The notes under the pieces are model-generated. The model made no database searches. It worked only from the letters and a program-made list of their open reading frames with translations, and was not told the DNA's origin. A program made the translations under genes and the position numbers. A stretch of 64,000 bases of DNA from Jeotgalibacillus proteolyticus (lineage in GTDB: Bacteria > Bacillota > Bacilli > Bacillales > Jeotgalibacillaceae): NCBI RefSeq assembly GCF_002926065.1, contig NZ_PREZ01000001.1, positions 248,001-312,000 on the forward strand, given 5' to 3'. Below, in pieces: positions 1-8,524 of this stretch. Every line of letters begins with the position of its first letter. The first letter of the stretch is position 1.

Positions 1-534
1 TAAAAATGTTGCGGCAAATGTTTTAATTACGATCTCTGCAGCCATCGGCTCATTAAAGCCTAGACCGATCTTGTCAATTGGAATAAATTGATAACTGTAA
101 AAAATCCCGTCCAAAATTAAATGATGGCCATTAAAGGTTAGAAGCAATAAGAGAGATAATGTGTATAAATATTGTCCCATCAAGGGAGTTTGAGCACCGG
201 TTTGAGGATCAATCACATTCGCAATGGCAAAACCCATTTGAAAGTCAATAAAATTACCGGCGATCTGAATAGCAGAAAGAACAATATAAGCGATCAATCC
301 GATAAAAAGACCAACACAAGCTTCTTTTACAATAAGTAAAATGTACTCCCCATCAACTTCAAGCGGCTCAACGTCCATCGTGTAATACATCATCCATGAC
401 AATAAAAGAGCAAAGCCTATCCGATGCATAGGAGGGATGGTCCGATGCGATAACAAAGGGATCGTGACAAAAAAGGCGGATACCCTTACGGCAATCAGCA
501 GAAATACAGTTAATGCGGGGTATAATTCTTCCAT
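1..534 (-). CDS. fliR: Flagellar export gate protein FliR (partial, 3' end beyond window)
   Basis: Membrane component of the flagellar type III export gate, which with FliP and FliQ forms the export channel in the MS ring. The first 178 residues are visible. They start MEELYPALTVFLLIAVRVSA, continue with hydrophobic segments, and contain the FliR-like stretch GNFIDFQMGFAIANVIDP around residues 93-110. The start is the ATG whose complement is CAT at 532-534, four bases after the fliQ stop. An overlapping ATG at 538-536 is in another frame and does not give FliR. The reading frame is open to the window edge, so the C-terminus is missing here. It is the last visible gene of the fla/che operon, and flhB would be expected next. 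Confidence 0.93.
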   Translation of the reverse strand, partial: MEELYPALTVFLLIAVRVSAFFVTIPLLSHRTIPPMHRIGFALLLSWMMYYTMDVEPLEVDGEYILLIVKEACVGLFIGLIAYIVLSAIQIAGNFIDFQMGFAIANVIDPQTGAQTPLMGQYLYTLSLLLLLTFNGHHLILDGIFYSYQFIPIDKIGLGFNEPMAAEIVIKTFAATFL

Positions 535-538
535 CCAT

Positions 539-808
539 CTACCCTATGTATCTCGTAAGATTGGTAAATATATCTTCTGCATACGCTATAATCTGCGTCA
601 GCATCCAGGGACCAAAAAAGATTAGCGCGACCATTACAGCAATTATTTTAGGAATAAAAGCTAAGGTCTGCTCCTGTATTTGTGTTGTAGCCTGAAAGAT
701 ACTGACTAATAAACCAACAACCAGCGCCACCAGCATTAGCGGCAGACTTATCATCAGGGTGATGTATACACCTCTTTCAGCTATAGAAATAACCATTTCT
801 CCACTCAC
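539..808 (-). CDS. fliQ: Flagellar export protein FliQ
   Basis: Small subunit of the flagellar type III export gate. The 89 residues match the usual FliQ length and hold two long membrane segments, about residues 15-40 and 50-75, separated by the conserved ATTQIQEQTLAFIPK stretch. The start is GTG at 808, because the family begins with MS.E.VISIAE and that N-terminus is reproduced only from this codon. A downstream ATG would remove four conserved residues and sits too close to the purine-rich sequence. It lies between fliP (15-base gap) and fliR (4-base gap), the order expected in Bacillus. Confidence 0.95.
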   Translation of the reverse strand: MSGEMVISIAERGVYITLMISLPLMLVALVVGLLVSIFQATTQIQEQTLAFIPKIIAVMVALIFFGPWMLTQIIAYAEDIFTNLTRYIG

Positions 809-823
809 GTATAAACACCCGCC

Positions 824-1489
824 TTAAAAGCTCTGCAGCAATGACTGCATGACTAAGTACCAGCCATCGACTAAGATAAATAACAATATTTTAAAAGGTA
901 ATGAAATCATGACAGGCGGCAGCATCATCATCCCCATGGACATGAGAACCGAGGCAACAACCATATCAATTACTAAAAAGGGAATAAAAATCATAAAGCC
1001 CATTTGAAAAGCAGTTTTAATTTCACTTAAAGCAAAAGCCGGCACAAGCACAGTGAGGGGAATATCCTGAATCGTTTCAGGGCGCTCAGCCTGCGAGTAA
1101 CTTAAAAAAAGTTCAAGATCCTTTTGCCTCGTATGCTTGCTCATAAAATCCTTAAATGGTATGGACGCTTCTTCATATGCTGTTTCAAGGTCGATTTCTT
1201 CATTAAATAAAGGAGTAAGTGCTCTTTCGTTTACCTCACTTAAAACCGGTGCCATAATAAAAAATGTTAAAAATAAAGCCAAGCCGATGATTACCTGGTT
1301 AGGCGGCATTTGCTGAGTGGCTAAAGCTGTCCGGACAAAGGAAAGAACAATGACAATACGGGTGAAGGCCGTCATTAGAATGAGAATGCCGGGAGCCAGT
1401 GATAAAACTGTTAAAAGCAGCAATAAGCGGACGGATGTTGCTACCTCATCAGCGGGACTATCATTAAAAAATTGCATAAATTCATTCAT
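824..1489 (-). CDS. fliP: Flagellar export gate protein FliP
   Basis: Core subunit of the flagellar export gate. It is 221 residues, the normal size, and four membrane segments are apparent at about residues 20-42, 50-80, 160-185 and 195-218. The family signature FLVIDMVVASVLMSMGM lies at about 172-188, followed by MMLPP. In many species FliP carries a cleaved signal sequence; here the hydrophobic N-terminal helix begins after some 20 polar residues and no clear signal peptide is evident. It overlaps the end of fliO by eight bases, which suggests coupled translation. Confidence 0.95.
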   Translation of the reverse strand: MNEFMQFFNDSPADEVATSVRLLLLLTVLSLAPGILILMTAFTRIVIVLSFVRTALATQQMPPNQVIIGLALFLTFFIMAPVLSEVNERALTPLFNEEIDLETAYEEASIPFKDFMSKHTRQKDLELFLSYSQAERPETIQDIPLTVLVPAFALSEIKTAFQMGFMIFIPFLVIDMVVASVLMSMGMMMLPPVMISLPFKILLFILVDGWYLVMQSLLQSF

Positions 1490-2147
1490 CTTTTTGCTCC
1501 TTGCTATTCTCCCGGTTAAACATCCTTTTTCTTTCGTCCTTAACCTGATTCAGCTGGTTTGCCAAAAGGGACTGAAAGGTTTGGGAGTCCTGATTGTATG
1601 GATTCTTCCGATTCTCTGCCCGTTTATTCAGTATTTGAAATAACGGATTTTTTAGAGATTGCTGCTCTTGTCTTTCTCCGTAGTATTCATTAAGCTGGTT
1701 AATCTCATCAGGATCTGTTACTTCCTTTATCAGGTTTACATCCTCCCCTACTCCAAGGTAATAAAAGCTATGGGCTATTTTTACTACCTGAATTGAACGG
1801 TTCCCGCCTAATGTTGTTCCGCCCATATTTTGAATAAGGTTATTTTGCTGGAAATTTCTGCTTCTCGCGTTTACAAACTTAAGAATTGCGTAAAGTAAAA
1901 TTAATACAAAAGCCAGTGCGGCAACGAGCTTCACATAGGACACCCAAGTAATAGGATTTCCGCCCTGGGCTTCTGAATCTTCCTTAGGCAGGATGGAAGA
2001 TTCAGCGCAGCCTTCAGCGTCCTCTTTTCCTAAGCAGTCATTTACCATTTTGCCGTTATCCGCCAGAACAGTAGTCTCTATCGTCATAAAAAGATTAATG
2101 CACAGGCAAAAAACCAGCATCAGTCTCCACTTTTTGTCCATTTTCAT
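1482..2147 (-). CDS. fliO: Flagellar biosynthesis protein FliO (FliZ)
   Basis: Bitopic membrane protein that helps assemble or stabilise the FliP complex of the export gate. The 221 residues contain an N-terminal signal-like helix (about 8-30), a short extracytoplasmic region with two Cys, a second helix (about residues 67-89, VKLVAALAFVLILLYAILKF) and a charged cytoplasmic tail with the FliO-like segment GGTTLGGNRSIQVVKI. I start at ATG 2147, which overlaps the cheY stop in a TGATG arrangement. An in-frame TTG three bases upstream is less likely. The locus between cheY and fliP is the Bacillus fliZ/fliO position, and the sequence itself is poorly conserved, as usual for this family. Confidence 0.88.
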   Translation of the reverse strand: MKMDKKWRLMLVFCLCINLFMTIETTVLADNGKMVNDCLGKEDAEGCAESSILPKEDSEAQGGNPITWVSYVKLVAALAFVLILLYAILKFVNARSRNFQQNNLIQNMGGTTLGGNRSIQVVKIAHSFYYLGVGEDVNLIKEVTDPDEINQLNEYYGERQEQQSLKNPLFQILNKRAENRKNPYNQDSQTFQSLLANQLNQVKDERKRMFNRENSKEQKDE

Positions 2148-2509
2148 CAACCTAACACTTTTTGAATGGCCTCGATTACTCTGTCAGCCTGAAAGGGCTT
2201 AACGATAAAATCCTTCGCACCGGCCTGGATGGAATCGATTACCATCGATTGCTGGCCCATAGCAGAACACATAATGATTTTTGAGGACGCGTCAATTTTT
2301 TTTATTTCTCTTAAAGCAGTAATGCCATCCATTTCCGGCATCGTAATATCCATCATGACTAAATCGGGCGATGTTTCTTTATATCTTTCAACGGCCTGTG
2401 CACCATCCGAGGCTTCACCGGCTATAATAAAACCATTTTTAATTAAAATATCCTTAATCATCATTCTCATAAAAGCCGCATCATCAACGATTAGTACTCT
2501 TTTTGCCAT
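2147..2509 (-). CDS. cheY: Chemotaxis response regulator CheY
   Basis: Single-domain receiver that is phosphorylated by CheA and binds the switch protein FliM. All catalytic positions are present in the 120 residues: the acidic pair D9-D10 in VLIVDD, phospho-acceptor D54 in MMDITMPEMDG, S82 at the Thr/Ser switch position and K104 in IVKPF. There is no output domain. It sits between fliY, whose product is a CheY-P phosphatase, and fliO, which is the Bacillus gene order and joins excitation and signal removal in one transcript. The start ATG follows an AGGCAAAG purine stretch. Confidence 0.96.
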   Translation of the reverse strand: MAKRVLIVDDAAFMRMMIKDILIKNGFIIAGEASDGAQAVERYKETSPDLVMMDITMPEMDGITALREIKKIDASSKIIMCSAMGQQSMVIDSIQAGAKDFIVKPFQADRVIEAIQKVLG

Positions 2510-2528
2510 TGGGCTTTGCCTCCAACAT

Positions 2529-3686
2529 TTATCGTAAATTAGTTAAGCGATCCGATTGACTTAAGATATCGGTAAGTCTGACGCCGAAGTTTTCCTCAAT
2601 AACGACCACCTCACCCTGGGCGATAAGCCGATCATTAACCAGAATGTCCACAGGCTCACCTGCCAGTTTTTCAAGTTCAATAATCGATCCTGCGCTAAGC
2701 TCAAGAATTTCTTTTACTGACCGCTTTGTCCGTCCGAGTTCTACTGTCACCTGCAGGGGAATATCAAGCAGTAAATTTAGATTTCTTGATTCTCCGGAGC
2801 TGAGTCCGGGGTTTTCAAAGGCTGAAAATTGAGCAGGCTGTATGTTAACCGGAGCGGTTGCCTGCCGGGCCTGGCTTATTGAATTATTATGGGAAGAAGA
2901 TTGATTCTGCTGAGTCATTGAAAAAGCTTCCTCCTGTTTAACCTGCTGAGTGATTTTTTCTGTTTGTGCAGCTACTGCAGCTGCAGCTTCAGGCACTTGT
3001 GATTCATTAACCAGACGCGCTACCATTTCCTGACCAAACTCTAACGGAACCAGCTGCATAAAATAGGAGTCTATTAATGAACCGATGGCCAGATGGAATG
3101 AAATTTTAATAAGCAAATCAGCTTCCGGCAAATATCCCCTGCCATTTTGTGTTGTTAAATCCATTAGTTCAAGTGCAGGAGGAGAGATGTCAACCCTGTT
3201 GTTGAATATGGCTGACATGGAGGTTGCGGCTGAACCCATCATTTGGTTCATCGCTTCCTGCAACGCGCTTAATTGAATGCCATCCAAATATTCAGGCGGA
3301 TTCACCCCATCGCCGCCGAGCATTAAATCCGCTATAACTGCAGCATCCTTTTGTAATATGACAAGCAGGTTATCCCCGGCTAATCCCTCAGTATATTGAA
3401 CATTAATGGCTACAGAAGAGTGAGGCAGTGACTGGGCAACCTCTTCTGTCCTAACTAGTGTGACCTCTGGTGTAGTAATTTCTACTACCTGGTTCAATAA
3501 TGAGGAGAGCGCTGTAGCTGAGCTTCCAAAGGAAATATTTCCTATTTCACCAAGCGCATCAATCTCCATCTCACTTAAATAAGAAAAAATAGTTAGCTTT
3601 TCAGGCTGAACCGGGCTATCTTCTTCATCAGCGGTTCCGTTTAATAAAGCATCAATTTCTTCCTGAGATAACATGTCATCCTTCAT
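2529..3686 (-). CDS. fliY: Flagellar switch protein and CheY-P phosphatase FliY
   Basis: C-ring protein specific to Gram-positive and some other motors. It combines an N-terminal CheY-P binding peptide (LSQEEIDALLNG), a CheC-type phosphatase domain (about residues 35-220) and a C-terminal FliN/SpoA domain (about 305-385). Two phosphatase motifs are visible: E47/N50 in GEIGNISFGSS and the matching EAMNQMMGSAATS near 145-157. The middle (about 230-290) is a low-complexity Gln/Ala/Ser linker, as in B. subtilis. The start at 3686 overlaps fliM by 11 bases and has GGAGAGGAA upstream; an ATG 12 bases downstream is an alternative. Confidence 0.95.
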   Translation of the reverse strand: MKDDMLSQEEIDALLNGTADEEDSPVQPEKLTIFSYLSEMEIDALGEIGNISFGSSATALSSLLNQVVEITTPEVTLVRTEEVAQSLPHSSVAINVQYTEGLAGDNLLVILQKDAAVIADLMLGGDGVNPPEYLDGIQLSALQEAMNQMMGSAATSMSAIFNNRVDISPPALELMDLTTQNGRGYLPEADLLIKISFHLAIGSLIDSYFMQLVPLEFGQEMVARLVNESQVPEAAAAVAAQTEKITQQVKQEEAFSMTQQNQSSSHNNSISQARQATAPVNIQPAQFSAFENPGLSSGESRNLNLLLDIPLQVTVELGRTKRSVKEILELSAGSIIELEKLAGEPVDILVNDRLIAQGEVVVIEENFGVRLTDILSQSDRLTNLR

Positions 3687-4677
3687 CGTCTTCCTCTCCT
3701 CCTTTCGTTTCTCCTATAATCTGGACGGCCAGTCTGTTGCCTAAAATTCCAGGCTGCCCGGTGAATTTGGGTACATCGCCGATTTTGATCGTCACCGGGT
3801 GATCATAGCGGTGATTCAATTCAAGGACATCACCGATTTCAAGCTTCAAAAATTCTTCTATCGCGATCATTGAGGAGCCTATTGAGGCTGAAACAGGAAG
3901 GTCTGCAGTTTTCACCTGTTTTTTCAGCTGAATGCGATCTTCTGTATTCCCTTCTGATTTATTAGTCTGCATCCAATATTTAACGGATAGAGATGGCATG
4001 ATAGGTTCAAGCAGTACATGAGGAAGACAAATATTAATCATCCCGCTCGTTTCCCCGACAACTGTATTTAATGAAATAACTACGACTGTCTCATTAGGCG
4101 ATATCACCTGCAAGAATTTCGGATTCACTTCAAAGTCTATTAACACGGGATCAATATCCGCAATTGTCCCCCATGCTTCACGAAGATTTTCAAAACCTTT
4201 TTCAAATAGCCGGGACATTACTTTCGTTTCAATTTCTGTTAAATTTTCAATCTTGCTTAAGCTAGACCCTCTGCCTCCCATAACACGGTCCATCATGGCG
4301 TAGGCAACATTCGGATTAATCTCCATCAATACCTTTCCATTTAAAGACGATACTTCGTAAACATTTAAAATGGTCATTTTCGGCACAGAACGGATAAATT
4401 CCTCATACGGAATCTGATCGACTGTTGCCACATTAATCTGAACAAATGTTCTAAGCTGAGCAGAAAAAAAGGTTGTGAGAAGTCTGGCGAAATTTTCATG
4501 AATTCTTGTTAGACTTCTAATCTGGTCTTTTGAAAAACGCAATGCACGTTTAAAGTCATAAACCTTTATCTTCTTTTCCTGTTCATCCTTTTTGATTTCC
4601 TCTGCAGACATTTCTCCAGTTGAAATGGCAGATAATAAGGCATCTATTTCGTTTTGAGTGAGTATATCCCCAGCCAT
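3676..4677 (-). CDS. fliM: Flagellar motor switch protein FliM
   Basis: C-ring protein that binds CheY-P and sets the direction of rotation. It is 333 residues. The CheY-binding peptide LTQNEIDALLSAI is at residues 5-17, a CheC-like middle domain spans about 45-230 with the GGRGSS loop, and a SpoA/FliN-like domain lies at the C-terminus (GDVLELNHRYDHPVTIKIGD). I place the start at ATG 4677 because GGAGGTGA precedes it by five bases and the protein then begins MAGDILTQ, as in relatives. The frame is open six codons farther upstream but without family similarity. Confidence 0.95.
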   Translation of the reverse strand: MAGDILTQNEIDALLSAISTGEMSAEEIKKDEQEKKIKVYDFKRALRFSKDQIRSLTRIHENFARLLTTFFSAQLRTFVQINVATVDQIPYEEFIRSVPKMTILNVYEVSSLNGKVLMEINPNVAYAMMDRVMGGRGSSLSKIENLTEIETKVMSRLFEKGFENLREAWGTIADIDPVLIDFEVNPKFLQVISPNETVVVISLNTVVGETSGMINICLPHVLLEPIMPSLSVKYWMQTNKSEGNTEDRIQLKKQVKTADLPVSASIGSSMIAIEEFLKLEIGDVLELNHRYDHPVTIKIGDVPKFTGQPGILGNRLAVQIIGETKGGEEDDEG

Positions 4678-4707
4678 ACGTTCACCTCCATGCATAGGGC
4701 AGGTACT

Positions 4708-5142
4708 TTATTGAACGACAAAGGATGTCGTGTAAATCTTAATTACTTCGCCTTCCTGCATAAGCTCATTCACTCTGGATTTTACAATCTCTTCGAATGC
4801 CTCTTTGCCTTCGCGGCCCTGCAGTTCTGCACGGGATATTTCAGAAAGCTCTTCAATAATAATATCTTTCACCTGAAACTCCCTTAAGCTAAGCTCTTTA
4901 CCGGCTTTAGCGCTGTCTGTCTGAATGGTCATAGAAACGCGGGCAAAGTTATTATTGGATATGCTTGTAACAATTTCCGGAATATCAACAGAAGCTTCTA
5001 CTACTTCTTCAATCGAAGGAAGCTTTTCTTCAGCCAATGCGTCTCCTGAAAAGTGATTGGTCACAAGGAGGAAAATAACGCCTCCAAGAGAAATAGTCAC
5101 GATAAAGGATGCCATTAACAGGAGAACTTTCTTTTTTTTCAC
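4708..5142 (-). CDS. fliL: Flagellar basal body-associated protein FliL
   Basis: Single-pass membrane protein around the stator that supports motor torque. The 144 residues have a positively charged start (KKKK), one membrane helix (about residues 5-28) and an extracytoplasmic FliL domain ending in the family-typical pattern of inhibitory C-terminus, here YTTSFVVQ. Translation begins at GTG 5142, which shares four bases (GTGA) with the swrD stop codon and is preceded by GGAGGAAGA. Its place between swrD and fliM is the standard Bacillus one. Confidence 0.92.
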   Translation of the reverse strand: MKKKKVLLLMASFIVTISLGGVIFLLVTNHFSGDALAEEKLPSIEEVVEASVDIPEIVTSISNNNFARVSMTIQTDSAKAGKELSLREFQVKDIIIEELSEISRAELQGREGKEAFEEIVKSRVNELMQEGEVIKIYTTSFVVQ

Positions 5143-5357
5143 CGGTCTTCCTCCTCTTTAAGGTGACTCATATTTAATACATGAATGGATTGATAAAAGG
5201 AGCGGATTTCCTCCCGAACTTGTTCGATCGAATCTTTTACGATATATTTTTTTCCATTCGTCAATGTAATAGTGGTATCAGGAAACGCTTCGATTGTTTC
5301 AATATAAATGGCATTGATCATAAATGGTTTCCCGTTCAGTCGAGTAACATTTATCAA
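5139..5357 (-). CDS. swrD: Swarming motility protein SwrD (FlbD family)
   Basis: Small protein of the FlbD/SwrD family. In B. subtilis it raises flagellar power and is needed for swarming. The conserved core VTRLNGKPFMINA, IETIEAFPDTTITLTNGKKY and a helical tail are all visible. The start is uncertain: no good ribosome binding site is close. Family alignment favours TTG 5357 (MINVTRLNG, 72 residues); an in-frame TTG at 5372 would add five residues. A strong GGAGGTGA lies about 25-40 bases upstream, too far for either. Confidence 0.85.
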   Translation of the reverse strand: MINVTRLNGKPFMINAIYIETIEAFPDTTITLTNGKKYIVKDSIEQVREEIRSFYQSIHVLNMSHLKEEEDR

Positions 5358-5410
5358 GTTTATAGGACTCAAGCGAATGCGCTAAAGTCCCGTCACCTCC
5401 TGGAATTTAC

Positions 5411-6583
5411 TTACCTTTTCAGGTTGACAAGCTCTTCAAGAATCTGATCAGAAGTTGTGATGATTCTTGTATTTGCCTGAAAGCCTCTTTGTGCTGTAAT
5501 CATTTCTGTGAATTCCTCAGAAATATCAACGTTGGACATTTCAAGAACGCCTGATGAGATCGATCCTCCAGCTGTCTCGGCTGTTCCGATATTAGCAATG
5601 CCTGAGTTAGCCGATTCCTGATACAGATTGTTGCCGGCTTTTACAAGACCTGAAGGGTTGTTAAAGCTCGCTAAGCTTAACGTTCCGATTGAGCTGACGA
5701 CTCCATTTGAGTAAAGTCCGCTGATTTCACCATTATTGCTTACATTGAAGCTTTCGAGCGTACCGCTCAGGTTTCCATTGGCGCTTACCTGGGCTGTGAC
5801 TTCAGTACCGTTATTAGTCAAACCTTCAATAGATGGTGCTGGGAAGCCGTCTAGAACTACTTGACCAGGATCATTCCTCCAACTAGGTTCTCCTGCCTCA
5901 TTAAAATCTACGAATCCAAAAGGATCTTGATTTCCAGGGGCATCTATGTCCTTAAAAGTAACTCTCCAACCACCATCTTCCGGCTTCATTTCTAAGTCGA
6001 ATGTTTTTGCCGAACCGTCCTCACCTATTACTCTCATCTGTTTCGTGTAAGAAAAATTGGGGTCTCCAATATTCCCAGGAAGGTTCCCTATTAATTTGAT
6101 TTCGCTAGTCGCTTGAGGCGGCAATACCGCAGAACTATTTATCGTAATATCACTCAACACACCCTGGTTAGACTGCTGCACTTTATACCCTTCGCCAGTT
6201 ACAAGCGTTCCAGCCTGATCAAGATAAAAATTTCCGCCGCGGGTGAAAAGATTTTGTCCGCCAGGACCTTTTACGACGAAGAATCCTTCGCCATTAACAG
6301 CAAGATCCAAAGACCTGCCTGTGGTTTGAAGTGAGGCTTGCGTTTGAACGCTGTCGATCGTGGCTGTTACTGCTCCGAGTCCGACCTGAAGCGAGTTTTT
6401 TCCTCCGCGCCCCTCTGTTGCACCAGATGCTCCCTGAACAGTTTGGTTCATGGCTTCCTGAAACGTAACCCGGCCTTTTTTAAAGCCAAACGTGTTTACA
6501 TTGGCAATATTGTTACCAATAACGTCTAATTTTGTCTGGAAATTTTTAAGCCCTGCGATTCCTGAATACATTGAACGGATCAT
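5411..6583 (-). CDS. flgE: Flagellar hook protein FlgE
   Basis: Hook subunit, the universal joint between rod and filament. It carries the N-terminal rod-like motif (GIAGLKNFQTKLDVIGNNIA, residues 9-28), the FlgE/F/G domain (AVNGEGFFVVKG near residues 94-106), a central globular insert (about 160-285) and the C-terminal coil with the family ending ITTSDQILEELVNLKR. At 390 residues it is a full-length hook protein with an extra outer domain, longer than the B. subtilis protein of about 264 residues. The start ATG is preceded by AAAGGAGGAATAAAA. FlgD, its assembly cap, is encoded just upstream in the operon. Confidence 0.94.
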   Translation of the reverse strand: MIRSMYSGIAGLKNFQTKLDVIGNNIANVNTFGFKKGRVTFQEAMNQTVQGASGATEGRGGKNSLQVGLGAVTATIDSVQTQASLQTTGRSLDLAVNGEGFFVVKGPGGQNLFTRGGNFYLDQAGTLVTGEGYKVQQSNQGVLSDITINSSAVLPPQATSEIKLIGNLPGNIGDPNFSYTKQMRVIGEDGSAKTFDLEMKPEDGGWRVTFKDIDAPGNQDPFGFVDFNEAGEPSWRNDPGQVVLDGFPAPSIEGLTNNGTEVTAQVSANGNLSGTLESFNVSNNGEISGLYSNGVVSSIGTLSLASFNNPSGLVKAGNNLYQESANSGIANIGTAETAGGSISSGVLEMSNVDISEEFTEMITAQRGFQANTRIITTSDQILEELVNLKR

Positions 6584-6634
6584 TTTTATTCCTCCTTTTA
6601 ATTTTAAAAATCGTTTATTTTCACAGGCCTTTTC

Positions 6635-7267
6635 TTACTGAGTAATCTGCAAAAGATCTTCAACTGCGATCTTTTTATCATTTTCAGTATGAGCCCAGAT
6701 AACGCCTTCTTTTTTTGACACTGAGAGTACTTTGCTCTCAAGCTGCTCATCCTTTTCAGTCATCCAGCTGACCTTTTTTCCTATCAGCATACTAGCCTGC
6801 TGAAGAGATGAGTGATTTTCTCCTGAATACACTTCAGAAATATTGCCGGGATTAAGGAGAGTACCGTCCGCTAATTCAAATTCAACCGTGCTTCCTTTAA
6901 ACCGCACAGCTTCCACTTTGCCTGTACCGGAGCTTGCTACATTTTCTCCACCAGCTAATTCAAGCTTGTCCCACTTAATCTCTTTTCCCACAAATTCGTT
7001 ATATTGAATTAATTGAGTCTGCTCCTGCATGGAAGCAAATTTTTCAAAAGAGTTGCTCATATTCGTCATTTGCTCAAGAGTAGAGAAGCTCGCCATTTGT
7101 GCGATAAATTCTTTATCTTCCATCGGCTGAGTCGGGTCCTGATTTGAAAGCTGGGCGATTAGCAGCTTTAAAAACTGGTCTTTACCCATTGTTTGGTCTT
7201 TAGGCTCCAGTTTTTTTTGATCGAGTGATGACAATAAAAGATCACCTGATAATGAATTGATCGACAT
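6635..7267 (-). CDS. flgD: Flagellar hook assembly cap protein FlgD
   Basis: Scaffold that caps the growing hook and directs FlgE polymerisation. The N-terminal part contains the FlgD signature KDQFLKLLIAQLSNQDPTQP (residues 29-48), followed by MEDKEFIAQMASFSTLEQM. The rest is a Tudor-like and Ig-like C-terminal region, which is variable in the family. Length is 210 residues. The ribosome binding site GAGGTG is formed by the last codons of fliK, whose stop is four bases upstream, so the two are probably translationally coupled. Confidence 0.93.
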   Translation of the reverse strand: MSINSLSGDLLLSSLDQKKLEPKDQTMGKDQFLKLLIAQLSNQDPTQPMEDKEFIAQMASFSTLEQMTNMSNSFEKFASMQEQTQLIQYNEFVGKEIKWDKLELAGGENVASSGTGKVEAVRFKGSTVEFELADGTLLNPGNISEVYSGENHSSLQQASMLIGKKVSWMTEKDEQLESKVLSVSKKEGVIWAHTENDKKIAVEDLLQITQ

Positions 7268-7270
7268 TCT

Positions 7271-8500
7271 TTACACCTCAATGTTTAAGAAAATCTGATA
7301 AAAATCAGGCGCATCATCAGTTTCCTCGTTTTCAATTTCAGGCTGTTTTCCCTGATTATGCTCTGAAGAATTCTCAGAGAATTGCTCCTTTTGCTTTTCA
7401 AAATGGCCTGACTCCTGCTGTTCATGCCGGATATCTATTTTTTCAACCTCCAGATTTTGCGCAGCCAGTGAACTTCTTAATTGCTGAAGATGTCCTTCCA
7501 GCATTTCTTTAGCAGCTGCCGTTGTCGTCATGACTCTGGCAGTTAATATTCCGTCCTTTTGAAGCAGTTCGATTCGCAAAGCGCCTAAGTGCTCAGGCTG
7601 AAGCTTTATTAGCAGCTTTTCCGCTCCGTTTTTCCTGCCGAATTTTGATTGATTCATAATCTGGCTGAATTGATCAATCAGGGATTGAGATGACTTAGGA
7701 GCTGATGAAAGCAGCTCTGATCCTCTTGTAAAATTGGTCAGCTGCAGCAAAGCAGGTTCCTGTGAAGCGACCGGTTCATTTTTACCTGCAGCGCTCTGAG
7801 TGGAACTTCCTTTAAGCGTAATAGTGGTTGAAAGCTCCTGCACTGAGAGAAAATACCGCTGCTTAGGTAAAAGGTTTTGCGTTTCGCTTCTTTCTTTCGT
7901 TAATTCATGCTGCACGGCTAAAAGCTTCGCTTCAATTTTTCCTAAAGTCTCGCTCAATTCTTTTATTAAAGGAGAAGACGAAGAAGGTCCGTCACTGCTC
8001 TTAGCAGCCTCAACGATTCCTTTTAGCTGCTTTAAAAGAGAAGCCATTTCTCTTGATAGAATAGCAGCTGCAGGTTTATCGGCTAATTTCTCTGCCGTAT
8101 CTACAAGAAAAGGAAGCAGCTTTTGATCAGGTCGTTCTTCTAACTCATCTTGGACTATTACCTGTGCTGCAAAGCTTGTTAAAGCAACTTCTTCAGCAGC
8201 TGCTTTTATCATGGTGTTCAGGCTTTCTTCAGTATTTTGCTCTGAGTGCTTGTCAGCAAATTGCGTATTATTTGCCTGCAGAAGTGAAAGAGTTTCAGTT
8301 AACATTGCTTCTGCACTTTCTTCCTCATCAGCCAACAGGGGAAGCTTGTCATTTTTTTCAGAGGAACGAGTCATAAGAAGCTGCTCGAGCGTAAATCCAA
8401 AATGGTCTTTATCACGTGGACTTCCTAATTCATTTGCCATTGACTTAGTCTGGTCTTTTGAAGTCAGAGGAAGCAGATTATTTACCATCAATTTCATCAT
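7271..8500 (-). CDS. fliK: Flagellar hook-length control protein FliK
   Basis: Secreted molecular ruler that measures hook length and switches export specificity through FlhB. The first 270 or so residues are poorly conserved, rich in Glu, Lys, Ser and Leu, as expected for the ruler part. The C-terminal Flg_hook domain (about residues 290-375) is recognisable by the sequence LLIKLQPEHLGALRIELLQK and AKEMLEGHLQQLRSSLAAQN. Two tandem ATGs follow GAGGTGA; I take the first at 8500. Its position between motE and flgD supports the call. Confidence 0.92.
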   Translation of the reverse strand: MMKLMVNNLLPLTSKDQTKSMANELGSPRDKDHFGFTLEQLLMTRSSEKNDKLPLLADEEESAEAMLTETLSLLQANNTQFADKHSEQNTEESLNTMIKAAAEEVALTSFAAQVIVQDELEERPDQKLLPFLVDTAEKLADKPAAAILSREMASLLKQLKGIVEAAKSSDGPSSSSPLIKELSETLGKIEAKLLAVQHELTKERSETQNLLPKQRYFLSVQELSTTITLKGSSTQSAAGKNEPVASQEPALLQLTNFTRGSELLSSAPKSSQSLIDQFSQIMNQSKFGRKNGAEKLLIKLQPEHLGALRIELLQKDGILTARVMTTTAAAKEMLEGHLQQLRSSLAAQNLEVEKIDIRHEQQESGHFEKQKEQFSENSSEHNQGKQPEIENEETDDAPDFYQIFLNIEV

Positions 8501-8524
8501 TCACCTCGCTCATAAGCGTATTTT

